Assembly (NCBI GenBank): GCA_017858515.1
Contig: JAFMBM010000015.1
Coordinates: forward strand, 1-53,966
Origin: Cryomorphaceae bacterium
Lineage (GTDB): Bacteria > Bacteroidota > Bacteroidia > Flavobacteriales > Schleiferiaceae
Direction of reading: 5' to 3'
DNA: 53,966 bases
Below the pieces are notes generated by a model. That model was not told the origin of the DNA and did not search any database. It saw only the letters and a program-made list of their open reading frames with translations. A program made the translations under genes and the position numbers. Of the stretch, positions 34,565 to 44,214 are shown one piece after another (the stretch's first letter is position 1; the number at the start of each line of letters is the position of its first letter).

Positions 34565-35593
34565 ATGAGCTATTTGGAGTTGCGCGATGCAATCAATCAC
34601 AGATTCGGAAAGGTCTCTTTGTTAAGACCTCTATTTGAATGGGCACAAGGTTTAGATTTTGGCTATCGCTATCTGCTTCACCGAAAATTGAATCGAGATA
34701 CTTCAACCGTGAGCACGAGGGAGATTTTTGTGGAATGGGCGAATTACTGCAATTTGAGATGTTCTTTTTGTGCCTTAGACCACTTCCAACCAAAAAAGAG
34801 AATGTCTCTAGAAACTTGGGAGCTTTTTTTACGTGAAATTACCAGTGACCCACGGTTTAGAAAGGTAGAAGTGATTCATCTTCACAATGGGGGCGAAACT
34901 CTCCTTCATCCCCAGTTTGAAGAAATGCTGGCTCTCCTAGATCGGTATAAACTCCAAACGGAACAATTGGGAAGCTCCTTCCCGAAGGTTGAAATTCTTA
35001 CCAACGGAATGCTGCTGAATGAAAAAAGAAGAAAATCTATATTGCAGTGTAAAGCCATTCAGAAGGTGGGACTGAGTATGGATGGCGGAAGTCCAGAGGA
35101 TTTTGAAGCCATTCGAATTCGGGCAAAATGGGATGTTTTTACGGGCCATTTTGAAGCGCTTGTTAGAGAGAATGCCGAAATCCATTCTCCAAAAAAGATT
35201 TTTCTAATTTCAGTTTTTACCGACGAAGAAAAATTGAAGTTGAGAAAATTCCATCCAGATTTCGAGAGAATGTTGCAAATGGCCGATCGATCAGAATTGA
35301 GGTTGGTTCACGATTGGGGAGGTCAAGTTGAATTGGATGGAAACATCCAACCCAATCAATCAAAATGGTACAAATGGGGCTGCAATATGATGATGGACCA
35401 ATTGGTTTTGCTGCCAGATGGTTCAGTAAGCTTGTGCTGCAATGACTTAAACGGAAAAGGAGTAGTTGGAAATCTGCACAAAGATGGACTCTATGGTGCA
35501 TACACCTCTCTACAGCGTACTAAGTGGCTAGACCAAATGGCGAAGAATAAAACAGATGAGATTGAGCTTTGTCAAAGCTGCGAACGGTTCTAA
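34565..35593 (+). CDS. Radical SAM/SPASM protein
   Basis: The 342-residue product has the radical SAM cluster motif CNLRCSFC (Cys62, Cys66, Cys69) and a C-terminal SPASM-like cysteine set: GCNMMMD, LCCND, and the final CQSCERF. Such proteins use SAM and extra iron-sulfur clusters to modify peptides or small molecules, or act in carbohydrate or cofactor maturation. No obvious peptide substrate gene is adjacent. The first 50 residues form an additional helical region. Specific reaction unknown. Confidence 0.88.
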   Translation: MSYLELRDAINHRFGKVSLLRPLFEWAQGLDFGYRYLLHRKLNRDTSTVSTREIFVEWANYCNLRCSFCALDHFQPKKRMSLETWELFLREITSDPRFRKVEVIHLHNGGETLLHPQFEEMLALLDRYKLQTEQLGSSFPKVEILTNGMLLNEKRRKSILQCKAIQKVGLSMDGGSPEDFEAIRIRAKWDVFTGHFEALVRENAEIHSPKKIFLISVFTDEEKLKLRKFHPDFERMLQMADRSELRLVHDWGGQVELDGNIQPNQSKWYKWGCNMMMDQLVLLPDGSVSLCCNDLNGKGVVGNLHKDGLYGAYTSLQRTKWLDQMAKNKTDEIELCQSCERF

Positions 35594-35647
35594 CTGATTT
35601 GATTCCTTAGAACTTCATAAGGTTTTAGATTAGAAAATCCCGCTCTG

Positions 35648-35677
35648 TTGAAGGAATTCATTTTTTAACTATATTAG
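35648..35677 (+). promoter_or_regulatory. Promoter of the T9SS adhesin gene
   Basis: TTG at 35648-35650, 19-base spacer, TATATTAG at 35670-35677. Unlike the two lamin-tail promoters, it has a proper TTG and no ATTGGTAT repeats. Confidence 0.65.
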
Positions 35678-35705
35678 ATTCAAATTTAAACTAAAAACCT
35701 AACTA

Positions 35706-38498
35706 ATGAAGAAAACACACTCTTCGGTACTCGCTCTGCTATTATGTGGAGGAGTATTTGCTCAATCCAGCAACTCAAATGAGCTACCAGCCGTTCGAGA
35801 AGCGCAAGCTCCGTCCAATAAGGCGCTTGAAAGCAAATCATTTCTAAGCTTCAATGGAGCCTATGGAAATCCTGAAAACACGGTAATCTGGAGCGAAAGC
35901 TTTACCAATGGAATTCCATCAGGTTGGGGTAATGGTGGAACAGCTGCAGGTCTTCCGGATCCAGATGCGAAGTGGGAGTATCGTGGCGCAACGGGTGCAT
36001 TTCCTGCTACTACTGGGTCGAGAGGTGCCTATGGAAATCCTGCTAATGTAATAACCGGGCCTACAGGTTCTACCGGTTTTGTAATTTTTGACTCTGATTT
36101 CTTAGACAATGGTGGAATACCTGGTAATTTCGGAAACGGAATTGCAGCAGGTCCGCACTTTGCTACCCTTACAACACCTGTAATTAACTTAGCTGCCAAC
36201 CCTCAGTTGTTTTTAAATTTTACTCAATATTATAGACGATTTTCAGGTCCAGGAGGAAGCCAAGCTGTCCCTGCATCCTATATAGACTTTTCAACCGATG
36301 GAGGTGTGACTTGGACAAATGCGGTAACCCTAAACAGCGGAGTATCCGTGAATGGACAAACAGCTGCAAATGATGCACAGTCGATAAATGTATCCTCTTT
36401 TATAGGTGGTTCTGCGACAGCAAGATTTCGTTTTCGTTTCGAAGGAAATTACTATTTCTGGATGTTGGATGACATCTCCTTAACTACCCCCAGCCTATAC
36501 AATATGGAGTTGGTTAGTGTAAACGGATTTAGCCCGACTAGCTTTATCATTGGAGATGGCTCTCAAATGGGTATAACCACTCCTGCTCAAGCAAAAGGCT
36601 GGGCTTACTTAGCCTCAATTACAAATCAAGGCTCTGAACCTTTAACGGATGTTCAATTGCAAGTGGGTGTTTTAAAGAACTTAGTTCCTTATGCCACTTT
36701 ATCTAGTCCTATTTTTGATACTGTATTGAGCGGTGCAACTTTAGATTATAACTCCTTAAACACTTTCGGAGATTTCTTCCTTCCAACAGAGTTAGATTCT
36801 TACCAATTTTACTATACTGTAAGCTCTAATGAGGTAACTCTGGGCACAGATACCACTTGGTTTCACGTAACGCCTTCCCTATTATCCTTAGACTTTAACT
36901 ACTACTATAATAATATTGGGACGGCAAATATTGGAAATCAGGGATCTGCTATGGCGGTGCGTCTAGATCTAGATGCTGATGACTTCTTATATGGAGTACA
37001 GCTCGGCTTAGGAAGCACTACCGTTGCAGGAGGACAAGTTCAGGTGAGTTTGTATGATTCATCGGGCTTTACAGGTTTTATAACTGGCTTTGATCCCGCT
37101 CTGCGTTTAGACTCATTGGCGCCTTATACCATAACCGCCACCGATGTAGCAAATGCCAGCATAACTCTTCCTCTGAACAACACTCTCTTCATGAATTCGA
37201 GCAGACGCTCAGTGTATGTAGTGGTTACTATGTTTGCTAATGCCGGAGTTAATCCTATAGCCATACGAAATGACCAAACGGTTAATCCAAACTTCCTATA
37301 TCAATCTTACCTATCAGCTATCATGTACCTTCCTGCAAACGGCCGTTGGTATACTGGTTATTCTGGATCTCGAACCTTCGCTTCACCCTGGATTCGCTTA
37401 ATCTCAGACAACTTTGATGTTTGCGAATTTGTTTCTGTAGATTCTATCAGCAAAGTTTCAAATCCTGCATTGTATGAAGTGAACTTTACTGCACCCAATG
37501 CAGACAGATATGTTCTACAGATTAAAGAGAGCGCAGACAGCGTTTGGAGCACTCCTAAATCTTGGACAGACAGCACTCTTTCATCACAAAATGTAATTAT
37601 GAGCGCTCCTGGAATTTCTACAGATGTTCGTGTAGGAGCTCTATTTGAAGGACAGTGGATGTATAGTTGTGGATTTAGCTTCACGCCAGATTGTAAGCCT
37701 ATGTCGGTGAATGCTATTGAGCTAGTAGCTCCTTTCTGCGCAGGTGATTCGGCGCTACTTAAAGGTATAGCAAACGGCGGATTTAAAGCCAAAACTTTTA
37801 GATGGAATACAGGTGAAACAACACGTTTCATTTATGGCCAACAAGGAATGACCTATACGTTTGTAGCGACTGACCAGAATGGTTGTAAAGACTCTGCGAG
37901 TGTTACTGTTTCTGATCTAAGCATCAATAGCATGGCTCCTACTAATTTTGCCGTAGCTAAGCCAAACCAAGTAACTTTCGTTGGTACATGGAGTCCTGCG
38001 ATCTTGGATTCTGGAGTTACTTTAATAGGATATCGTATGGCTTACCGCCAAGCGGGCGTTGGAGCTCCTTGGACTACCACTTCTTTATCTACTGCTACAA
38101 CCGCTACTGTAGACTTTACTGGAAGTGGAAAACCTTCTGCCAATTATGAGTTTACTGCCTTTGCGCGAATCAACGACAACGGAACTCCGCGCAACACACA
38201 GTATGCTTGTATAGGTAGGAAATTCTACAACGGATCAGGTTTGAAGAACGACGGAAGTGTAGACGGAAATGCTGAGCTCTTTAGCGTTTATCCCAATCCA
38301 ACCACCCGTTTTATAAACCTTATCGGGGACGGCATTGAGTCTGTTGAAATCATGAATTCGATTGGTCAGAGAGTATTAGAAATGCAAAATCCTGTAAATG
38401 GAAGCAGCATTGATCTAAGCGATTGGGCCAACGGAGCCTATTTGGTTAAGGTTATCCAAAACGGAGAAACCAAAACAGAAAGAATCATTAAGAACTAG
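35706..38498 (+). CDS. Large T9SS-secreted multidomain adhesin-like protein
   Basis: The 930-residue product has a signal peptide (ends near GVFAQ). An N-terminal domain at about 60-265 looks like a choice-of-anchor-J/MAM-type jelly roll (IWSESFTNGIPSGW; FWMLDDISLTTP). A central region of about 300 residues has no name. From about 575 to 840 it carries the same fibronectin/PKD-like module as the two lamin-tail proteins (CAGDSALL, WNTGETTRF, RMAYRQAG). It ends with a T9SS sorting domain (SVYPNPTTR to RIIKN). A cell-surface or secreted binding role is inferred. It is monocistronic, with its own promoter and terminator. Confidence 0.87.
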   Translation: MKKTHSSVLALLLCGGVFAQSSNSNELPAVREAQAPSNKALESKSFLSFNGAYGNPENTVIWSESFTNGIPSGWGNGGTAAGLPDPDAKWEYRGATGAFPATTGSRGAYGNPANVITGPTGSTGFVIFDSDFLDNGGIPGNFGNGIAAGPHFATLTTPVINLAANPQLFLNFTQYYRRFSGPGGSQAVPASYIDFSTDGGVTWTNAVTLNSGVSVNGQTAANDAQSINVSSFIGGSATARFRFRFEGNYYFWMLDDISLTTPSLYNMELVSVNGFSPTSFIIGDGSQMGITTPAQAKGWAYLASITNQGSEPLTDVQLQVGVLKNLVPYATLSSPIFDTVLSGATLDYNSLNTFGDFFLPTELDSYQFYYTVSSNEVTLGTDTTWFHVTPSLLSLDFNYYYNNIGTANIGNQGSAMAVRLDLDADDFLYGVQLGLGSTTVAGGQVQVSLYDSSGFTGFITGFDPALRLDSLAPYTITATDVANASITLPLNNTLFMNSSRRSVYVVVTMFANAGVNPIAIRNDQTVNPNFLYQSYLSAIMYLPANGRWYTGYSGSRTFASPWIRLISDNFDVCEFVSVDSISKVSNPALYEVNFTAPNADRYVLQIKESADSVWSTPKSWTDSTLSSQNVIMSAPGISTDVRVGALFEGQWMYSCGFSFTPDCKPMSVNAIELVAPFCAGDSALLKGIANGGFKAKTFRWNTGETTRFIYGQQGMTYTFVATDQNGCKDSASVTVSDLSINSMAPTNFAVAKPNQVTFVGTWSPAILDSGVTLIGYRMAYRQAGVGAPWTTTSLSTATTATVDFTGSGKPSANYEFTAFARINDNGTPRNTQYACIGRKFYNGSGLKNDGSVDGNAELFSVYPNPTTRFINLIGDGIESVEIMNSIGQRVLEMQNPVNGSSIDLSDWANGAYLVKVIQNGETKTERIIKN

Positions 38499-38524
38499 AC
38501 TTTTCTAGAATACTTTCTTAGAAG

Positions 38525-38556
38525 GAGGCTACCCATTTGGGTGGCCTCTTTTTTTT
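38525..38556 (+). terminator. Intrinsic terminator of the adhesin gene
   Basis: GAGGCTACCC-ATTT-GGGTGGCCTC with a T8 run. It separates the adhesin from the convergent tadA gene, whose stop is at 38557. Confidence 0.9.
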
Positions 38557-39003
38557 CTACTTTTTCCTTTTCTCTTGAAAAAATCGCTGAAGTAATTGTG
38601 TGCTTTCTTCGGCAAAAAGACCTCCAAGCACTTCAGTACGTGGATGCAATGTCAATCCGCGCCAAGACTGATAGCCCCTCTTCTGATCGTAAGCACCAAA
38701 AACCACTCGCCCGATCTGACTCCAAAAAAGTGCTCCAGAACACATTACGCAGGGCTCTAGTGTTACATAAAGCGTGCAATCAGGGAGGTACTTGGCTCCT
38801 AATGCATGACTTCCACCCGTTAAAACTTGCATCTCAGCATGGGCCGTAACATCAATCAATCGCTCGGTTAAATTATGCCCTCGCACAAGAATTTTCGTGT
38901 CGCCAACCAGCACCGCGCCAACCGGCACCTCATCTTCTTCAAATGCCTTAACTGCCTCTTTTAAGGCTTCACGCATGAAGTACTCATCAGTATAAAGTTC
39001 CAT
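38557..39003 (-). CDS. tadA: tRNA-specific adenosine deaminase
   Basis: The 148-residue product has the cytidine/deoxycytidylate deaminase zinc motifs HAEMQVL (zinc His, catalytic Glu) and PCVMC (two zinc Cys) in the arrangement of TadA. The enzyme converts A34 to inosine in tRNA-Arg(ACG). Length and the PVGAVLVGD, TLYVTLEPC and FGAYDQKRG segments match the family. It is divergent from aspS with only 45 bases between starts, so the two may share a promoter region. Confidence 0.92.
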   Translation of the reverse strand: MELYTDEYFMREALKEAVKAFEEDEVPVGAVLVGDTKILVRGHNLTERLIDVTAHAEMQVLTGGSHALGAKYLPDCTLYVTLEPCVMCSGALFWSQIGRVVFGAYDQKRGYQSWRGLTLHPRTEVLGGLFAEESTQLLQRFFQEKRKK

Positions 39004-39048
39004 TATGTAATCTTGCTATGTACTTTCGCGCCAAGATAATAGTATAGC

Positions 39049-40806
39049 ATGGCATTTCGAACACATCATTGCGGTCAACTCACTCTTTCTGACAGTCAGA
39101 AGAACGTAACTCTATCCGGCTGGGTACAACGCATTCGCGAGTTGGGCGGAATGCTTTTCGTTGATTTAAGAGATCGATATGGAATAACACAACTGACATT
39201 CAATGAAGAGTGGGATGCTCCTTTACTTCAAGAAGCGAGTAGGTTAGGTCGAGAAACGGTTATCCAAATTGAAGGATTGGTCATAGAAAGAAGCAGCAAA
39301 AATGCACATTTGGCCACGGGCGAAATTGAAATAAAAGTGCATAATCTTAAAGTTCTCAATAGAGCAAAACTCCCTCCTTTTACCATAGAAGACGAGACAG
39401 ATGGAGGAGACGAATTGAGAATGCAGTATCGCTATTTAGATATCCGAAGAAGGCCCGTTCGAGAGAATTTATTACTCAGACATCAACTTGGATTAACTGT
39501 ACGCATTTATCTCTCTAAGCTGGGCTTTGCCGAAATTGAAACCCCATTTTTAATTAAATCAACTCCTGAAGGCGCACGAGACTTTGTAGTTCCATCGCGT
39601 ATGAATTCGGGTCAGTTTTACGCACTTCCTCAATCTCCACAAACCTTTAAGCAGTTATTAATGGTGGGAGGAATGGATAGATATTTCCAGATTGTTAAGT
39701 GCTTTCGCGATGAAGATTTAAGAGCCGATAGACAGCCTGAATTCACTCAAATAGACTGTGAAATGGCCTTTGTTGAACAAGAAGACATCCTGAAGACTTT
39801 TGAAGGAATGCTTATTCACGTCTTAAAAGAAATAAAAGGCATAGAAATCACCTCGGTTCCTCGTATGACATACAACGAAGCCATGCGAACTTATGGAAAT
39901 GACAAACCCGATATTCGGTTTGATATGAAGTTTGTTGAGCTAGATGAAAAGCTACGCGGAACAGACTTTAAAGTATTTACAGACGCAGAATTGGTAGTTG
40001 GAATTCGAGTGGATGGAAAAGCTGACTTCAGCAGAAAAGAACTGGATGCACTTACAGATTACATCAAAAGACCTCAAATTGGAATGACTGGGCTTATTTG
40101 GGCGAAGCACCAGGACGACAACACCTTTACTTCATCTGTAAATAAGTTCTTCGATTCCAATGCCTTGGCTGCTTGGGGAGATTCGTTTAAAACAAAAGCA
40201 GGCGATCTTATTCTAATATTGGCAGGAAATGCGAATAAAACAAGGAAAGCATTGAGTGAGCTGCGAATGCATCTTGGAAATCAATTAGGATTGAGAAAGC
40301 CAGATGAATTTGCGCCTTTATGGGTTCTTGACTTTCCATTACTAGAATGGGATGAAGAGAGTAAGCGCTGGCACGCCATGCACCATCCTTTTACAGCGCC
40401 CAAGCCAGAAGACCTACACCTGCTTGAAACAGAACCTGCTGCAGTAAGAGCCAATGCATATGATATTGTTCTAAACGGACATGAAATAGGCGGAGGATCT
40501 ATACGAATACACGACAAAGGCCTTCAAAAAAAGATGTTCACTCTACTGGGATTCAGCGATGAAGAAGCAAAGAAACAATTTGGATTTTTGATGGATGCTT
40601 TCGAATACGGAGCGCCGCCTCATGGAGGAATAGCTTTTGGCTTTGATAGACTAACCGCACTTTTGGGCGGACAAGAATCTATTCGAGATTTCATTGCTTT
40701 CCCGAAAAATAACTCAGGAAGAGATGTAATGATTGACGCCCCTGCAAGCCTAAATGAAGATCAACTTAAAGAGCTCAGTATAGGGCTTATACAAGCAAAG
40801 GATTAG
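39049..40806 (+). CDS. aspS: Aspartyl-tRNA synthetase
   Basis: The 585-residue product is a bacterial-type AspRS: an N-terminal OB fold for the anticodon, class II motif 2 [19 protein letters not shown], the inserted GAD domain in the middle, and motif 3 GIAFGFDRL. It is complete. It sits divergent from tadA, and the gap of 168 bases after it holds only the upstream region of the EVE-domain gene. Confidence 0.95.
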   Translation: MAFRTHHCGQLTLSDSQKNVTLSGWVQRIRELGGMLFVDLRDRYGITQLTFNEEWDAPLLQEASRLGRETVIQIEGLVIERSSKNAHLATGEIEIKVHNLKVLNRAKLPPFTIEDETDGGDELRMQYRYLDIRRRPVRENLLLRHQLGLTVRIYLSKLGFAEIETPFLIKSTPEGARDFVVPSRMNSGQFYALPQSPQTFKQLLMVGGMDRYFQIVKCFRDEDLRADRQPEFTQIDCEMAFVEQEDILKTFEGMLIHVLKEIKGIEITSVPRMTYNEAMRTYGNDKPDIRFDMKFVELDEKLRGTDFKVFTDAELVVGIRVDGKADFSRKELDALTDYIKRPQIGMTGLIWAKHQDDNTFTSSVNKFFDSNALAAWGDSFKTKAGDLILILAGNANKTRKALSELRMHLGNQLGLRKPDEFAPLWVLDFPLLEWDEESKRWHAMHHPFTAPKPEDLHLLETEPAAVRANAYDIVLNGHEIGGGSIRIHDKGLQKKMFTLLGFSDEEAKKQFGFLMDAFEYGAPPHGGIAFGFDRLTALLGGQESIRDFIAFPKNNSGRDVMIDAPASLNEDQLKELSIGLIQAKD

Positions 40807-40974
40807 TCAAGTATTGTTTTTAAAGCGATAAGAAATAAGAAATCTTAAATCCATAGCAATTTGCGCCAATGGGGAACTAGATTTTAACTATCTTGGACGC
40901 GAAAAATTCAAGGACTCAAACAATCACTAAACATCCTATTTGCAAGGGATTGCAGAGTCTGAACAACAACAAAT

Positions 40975-41928
40975 ATGGCATATTTTACCAACCTACTGAC
41001 ACCTGACGCCTATGAGAGATTCTCGAAGACGGATTGGAAGGTTGTAGGATTTAGAGAAAGACAACGCGCATTAGCTCAGGATATTCAGCCTGGAGATATT
41101 TTAATTTGTTATGTGCTCCAAACGGCAAAATTGGTTGGTGTACTTGAAGTTACAAGTGCTGTTTTTAAAGATGACAAACCCCTTTTTGCTGTTTCTGACG
41201 ATCCGTATACCGTTCGTTTCAATGTGAAACCCAGAGTATGGTTAAGTCTGAACAACGGCATTCTGGACAATTCAGATATTGTTTGGAACAATCTTTCATT
41301 TACAAAGTCAATTGCTAAAAGCAGTTTGATATGGGCCGGATTTAGAGGCTCACTGCGAAAATTAGAACCCTTTGACGGTCAACTTCTTGAGTGGATATTA
41401 CGCGAGAAAGATGCAGGAGTGCATGAGTCTCAAATGAAAATTGGAGTGACCAATGCCAAACCTTATGAAGAGCAATCTGAAACTAAGCCTGAGGAAACTA
41501 CTCCTACTGATTCCAATGTCATCGATGAATCTTCAAACCCAATTGTTCCAGTGAATGAAACTGAATCTGCACCTGTACCTGAAAGAAGTCCAGTAGAAAT
41601 GAACACTGAGAACGGACAAACAGAATATCAAGCGCCTTACACCCCTCCAATATCCGCCGATTTTAATTCGGATAATCTGGTTATTGGAACCCGAAAAGAG
41701 TTGAGAAACACTGCTGTTCTCGACCCAAGTTTAGGCTTTGCTGCAGTTTCACGCAACGGGGCACCCAAAAATGAAACCCGCTCCAATCAAGCTACATCAC
41801 CTATGAACATCAACATTCCCGCCAACGATTCTTTCCGCTCAAATAATCCGGAAGACGATGGACGCAATGTTATTCGAATCCAAGCCCTTTTAGCACGCAT
41901 TGGTGAAAGAATGAACTTTAAGATCTAG
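40975..41928 (+). CDS. EVE-domain protein, N-terminal part of a split nuclease
   Basis: Residues 1-145 are an EVE domain (PUA-like, PF01878-like): DIQPGDILICYVLQTAKLVGVLEV and WAGFRGSLRKLEP. EVE domains bind modified bases such as 5-methylcytosine or its derivatives and often sit on modification-dependent restriction proteins. Residues 150-295 are low-complexity, Pro/Glu/Asn-rich linker. The last 20 residues, IRIQALLARIGERMNFKI, look like the start of a further domain that continues after the stop. The stop is TAG at 41926, and the same frame reads on through ATT CCT into the next gene's ATG. See the finding on this pair. Confidence 0.8.
   Translation: MAYFTNLLTPDAYERFSKTDWKVVGFRERQRALAQDIQPGDILICYVLQTAKLVGVLEVTSAVFKDDKPLFAVSDDPYTVRFNVKPRVWLSLNNGILDNSDIVWNNLSFTKSIAKSSLIWAGFRGSLRKLEPFDGQLLEWILREKDAGVHESQMKIGVTNAKPYEEQSETKPEETTPTDSNVIDESSNPIVPVNETESAPVPERSPVEMNTENGQTEYQAPYTPPISADFNSDNLVIGTRKELRNTAVLDPSLGFAAVSRNGAPKNETRSNQATSPMNINIPANDSFRSNNPEDDGRNVIRIQALLARIGERMNFKI
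41926..41928 (+). other. In-frame amber codon joining two reading frames
   Basis: TAG separates the EVE-domain frame from the nuclease-like frame; both are in the same phase. Reading through gives Phe-Lys-Ile-(stop)-Ile-Pro. In fused relatives I recall a Trp at about this place (pattern fkxW-I/L-P), so TGG to TAG is the simplest change. Confidence 0.6.
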
Positions 41929-41934
41929 ATTCCT

Positions 41935-42381
41935 ATGGATGTTCGATCTCAAGTGCTCCAAATTTGGAAGCCTACGGGTGAAACTTTATTGGATACCTTG
42001 CCTTTAAATTTAGACTATCTAACCCTTCGTACGGTAGAAACCATAGACCTTCTTTGGGTGCGTGATCGAAGTATTGCGAGAGCCTTTGAGGTAGAAGACT
42101 CTTCTTCTTACCACAAGGGTGTTATGCGCATGGCAGACCTTGCAACCCTTCAATCAGGATTGGTTCAGAATACCTACATCGTAGGTCCTGAAAAATTGCA
42201 ATCTGCTGTTTTGGGTCAAGTGGCTCGTCCTGTATTTACTTTATCCCAGAATAATTCATTGGCCAATTCATGTGGTTTCTTATCATTTGAAGCTGTAGAT
42301 GAATTATATACACAAAAGCATTTAGAGTACATCACCGATGTGGTTTTGGATGAGTATTCTATGCACGTACCTTCAGCTTAG
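41935..42381 (+). CDS. PD-(D/E)XK nuclease-like domain, C-terminal part of a split gene
   Basis: The 148-residue product has VETIDLLWVRDRSIARAFEVEDSSS followed by KGVMRMADL and IVGPEKLQSAVLGQVARPVF. This pattern (IDxLW, then xAFEVExS, then GxxRMxDL) is that of a PD-(D/E)XK-like nuclease domain that occurs fused behind EVE domains in single proteins of other bacteria; the assignment is from memory of the family. Candidate catalytic residues are Asp in TIDLLW and the two Glu of FEVE. It starts 6 bases after the preceding TAG, in the same frame. If translated separately, the ATG at 41935 would lack part of the domain's N-terminus. Confidence 0.72.
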   Translation: MDVRSQVLQIWKPTGETLLDTLPLNLDYLTLRTVETIDLLWVRDRSIARAFEVEDSSSYHKGVMRMADLATLQSGLVQNTYIVGPEKLQSAVLGQVARPVFTLSQNNSLANSCGFLSFEAVDELYTQKHLEYITDVVLDEYSMHVPSA

Positions 42382-42412
42382 AACCCTTAATTAGCGCCTC
42401 CTTGGAGGTTTC

Positions 42413-44197
42413 ATGGCTCAGAAACCGCAAAGCATTCTTGGTAAGTTTCTAGTTTGGAGACTTAAAAACATCCCGCAGAGACAGTTTATACTTGTCCTCT
42501 CCGTTTTTGTGGGATTGATCAGCGGGAGCGTGGCAGTATTGCTCAAAAATTCTGTTCACTTCATCCAAGAACTTCTTCGAGGCGAATATCTACTCGATTT
42601 CCACATTCTCTTTTACTTTGGTTTTCCTATCATCGGTATTTTTCTTACCGTATTGATAGCCAGAGCTATAATAAAAGAGCCCATAGGAGATGGCATACCT
42701 TCAACTCTTTATGCCATTTCGAAGAGAAACGGCATCATTCGGCCGTTTAAAATGTATGCTTCCATCATTACCAGCTCCATTACTGTGGGTTTTGGAGGCT
42801 CGGTTGGACTCGAAGGCCCTACTGTTTCAACGGGAGCGGCGATTGGCTCCAATCTTGCGCGAATGATGCACCTCAACTATAAGTCGAGAATTTTACTAAT
42901 TAGTTGTGCTACAACAGGTGCCTTATCCAGTATTCTTCAAACACCCATAGCCGCCGTTGTTTTTGCCATAGAAGTCTTTAGTCTAGACCTTACGTTGGGC
43001 TCCTTGGTACCGCTCTTGTTATCTTCGGTCGCAGGGGCTCTAATGAGCATCTTCTTCACGGGGGAAGGCTACCTTTTTCCATTTAAAATTCAGGAACCTT
43101 TTATTGTAAACGATCTTCCTTTCTATCTTATCCTAGGAGTCTTAGCAGCCATTTTTTCCATCTATTTCAACAAAGTCTATTTTTTCATCGAAGGATTTTT
43201 TCATAAAATTAAACATGCCTATTTGCGCGTTTTAATTGGCGGATTATCGTTAGGAACCCTCCTATTCTTCATTCCGGCCCTTTATGGGGAAGGTTATGAA
43301 ACCATCAATCAGCTGCTCAATGGCCAAGTTGAATTGGTTCTTCAAAACAATATCTTCAATGGAATTATTGAACACGAAATACTCGTTTTGCTATTGGTAT
43401 TTGGACTCGTTATTTTCAAGGTCTTTGCCACCTCACTCACTCTTCACAGCGGAGGGGTTGGAGGTATTTTTGCTCCTACCCTCTTCATGGGAAGCGCCTT
43501 AGGATATGTTTATGCTAGGCTTATTAACTATCTTAACATAGCTCGACTCTCTGAGTCTAATTTCACTTTAATTGGAATGGGGGCTCTGATGGCTGGAGTA
43601 CTTCACGCTCCACTTACTGCCATCTTTTTAATCGCAGAAGTTACAGGTGGTTATGGATTATTTCTTCCACTAATGATTACCAGTGCCGTTGCTTTTGCGG
43701 TAGTTAAAGCCTTTGTACCGCATTCGGTTTACGCCATTCAACTCGCACAAAGAGGAGAACTCATAACGCACGACAAAGACAGTGCGGTACTTACACTAAT
43801 GAAACTAGAAAGTGTAATCGAAACCGATTTTAGTCCAACCCATGCTGACATGAATTTAGGGGAGTTGGTGAACGTAGTTTCGCACTGTAAACGCAACCTC
43901 TTTCCTGTACTCGATGAAAATGAAAATCTCACCGGCGTTTTAACCCTAGATGATTTTAGGCATATAATGTTTGATCAGAACTTATATGATCGAACCTACG
44001 TAAGAGATCTCATGAGTACCCCTCCTGAAATTATTGATGTTCAAGATCGAATGGAGCTTGTAATTAAGAAGTTTCAGGATAGCTCTGCTTGGAATTTGCC
44101 TGTAACTCAAGAGGGTCGATACATCGGTTTTGTTAGTAAAAGCAAACTATTTAACGTCTATAGGCGAAAGCTAATAGAGTTCTCTGGCGACCGCTAA
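42413..44197 (+). CDS. ClC-type chloride channel/antiporter with CBS domains
   Basis: The 594-residue product has the ClC core (about 12-14 hydrophobic segments to residue 440): GFGGSVGLEGPTVSTGAAIG holds the gating Glu, and GGVGGIFAPTLFMGSALG is the second selectivity motif. A pair of CBS-type domains fills 445-590. Cytoplasmic CBS pairs bind adenine nucleotides and gate the pore. The start is preceded by GGAGG at 42404-42408, a rare Shine-Dalgarno-like site for this group, itself paired with CCTCC just upstream. The helicase gene follows after 17 bases. Confidence 0.92.
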   Translation: MAQKPQSILGKFLVWRLKNIPQRQFILVLSVFVGLISGSVAVLLKNSVHFIQELLRGEYLLDFHILFYFGFPIIGIFLTVLIARAIIKEPIGDGIPSTLYAISKRNGIIRPFKMYASIITSSITVGFGGSVGLEGPTVSTGAAIGSNLARMMHLNYKSRILLISCATTGALSSILQTPIAAVVFAIEVFSLDLTLGSLVPLLLSSVAGALMSIFFTGEGYLFPFKIQEPFIVNDLPFYLILGVLAAIFSIYFNKVYFFIEGFFHKIKHAYLRVLIGGLSLGTLLFFIPALYGEGYETINQLLNGQVELVLQNNIFNGIIEHEILVLLLVFGLVIFKVFATSLTLHSGGVGGIFAPTLFMGSALGYVYARLINYLNIARLSESNFTLIGMGALMAGVLHAPLTAIFLIAEVTGGYGLFLPLMITSAVAFAVVKAFVPHSVYAIQLAQRGELITHDKDSAVLTLMKLESVIETDFSPTHADMNLGELVNVVSHCKRNLFPVLDENENLTGVLTLDDFRHIMFDQNLYDRTYVRDLMSTPPEIIDVQDRMELVIKKFQDSSAWNLPVTQEGRYIGFVSKSKLFNVYRRKLIEFSGDR

Positions 44198-44214
44198 GTA
44201 CTTATCTTAGGCAG

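Noticed and set aside
41926-41928. Amber codon as pyrrolysine insertion
   Set aside because: Bacteroidota are not known to carry pyrrolysine genes, and none are in the window; mutation, read-through or two genes are simpler.
42397-42408. CCTCCTTGGAGG before the ClC gene as a riboswitch or attenuator
   Set aside because: The palindrome allows only about four pairs with a tight loop; it may merely hide the ribosome site and is mentioned in that gene's entry.
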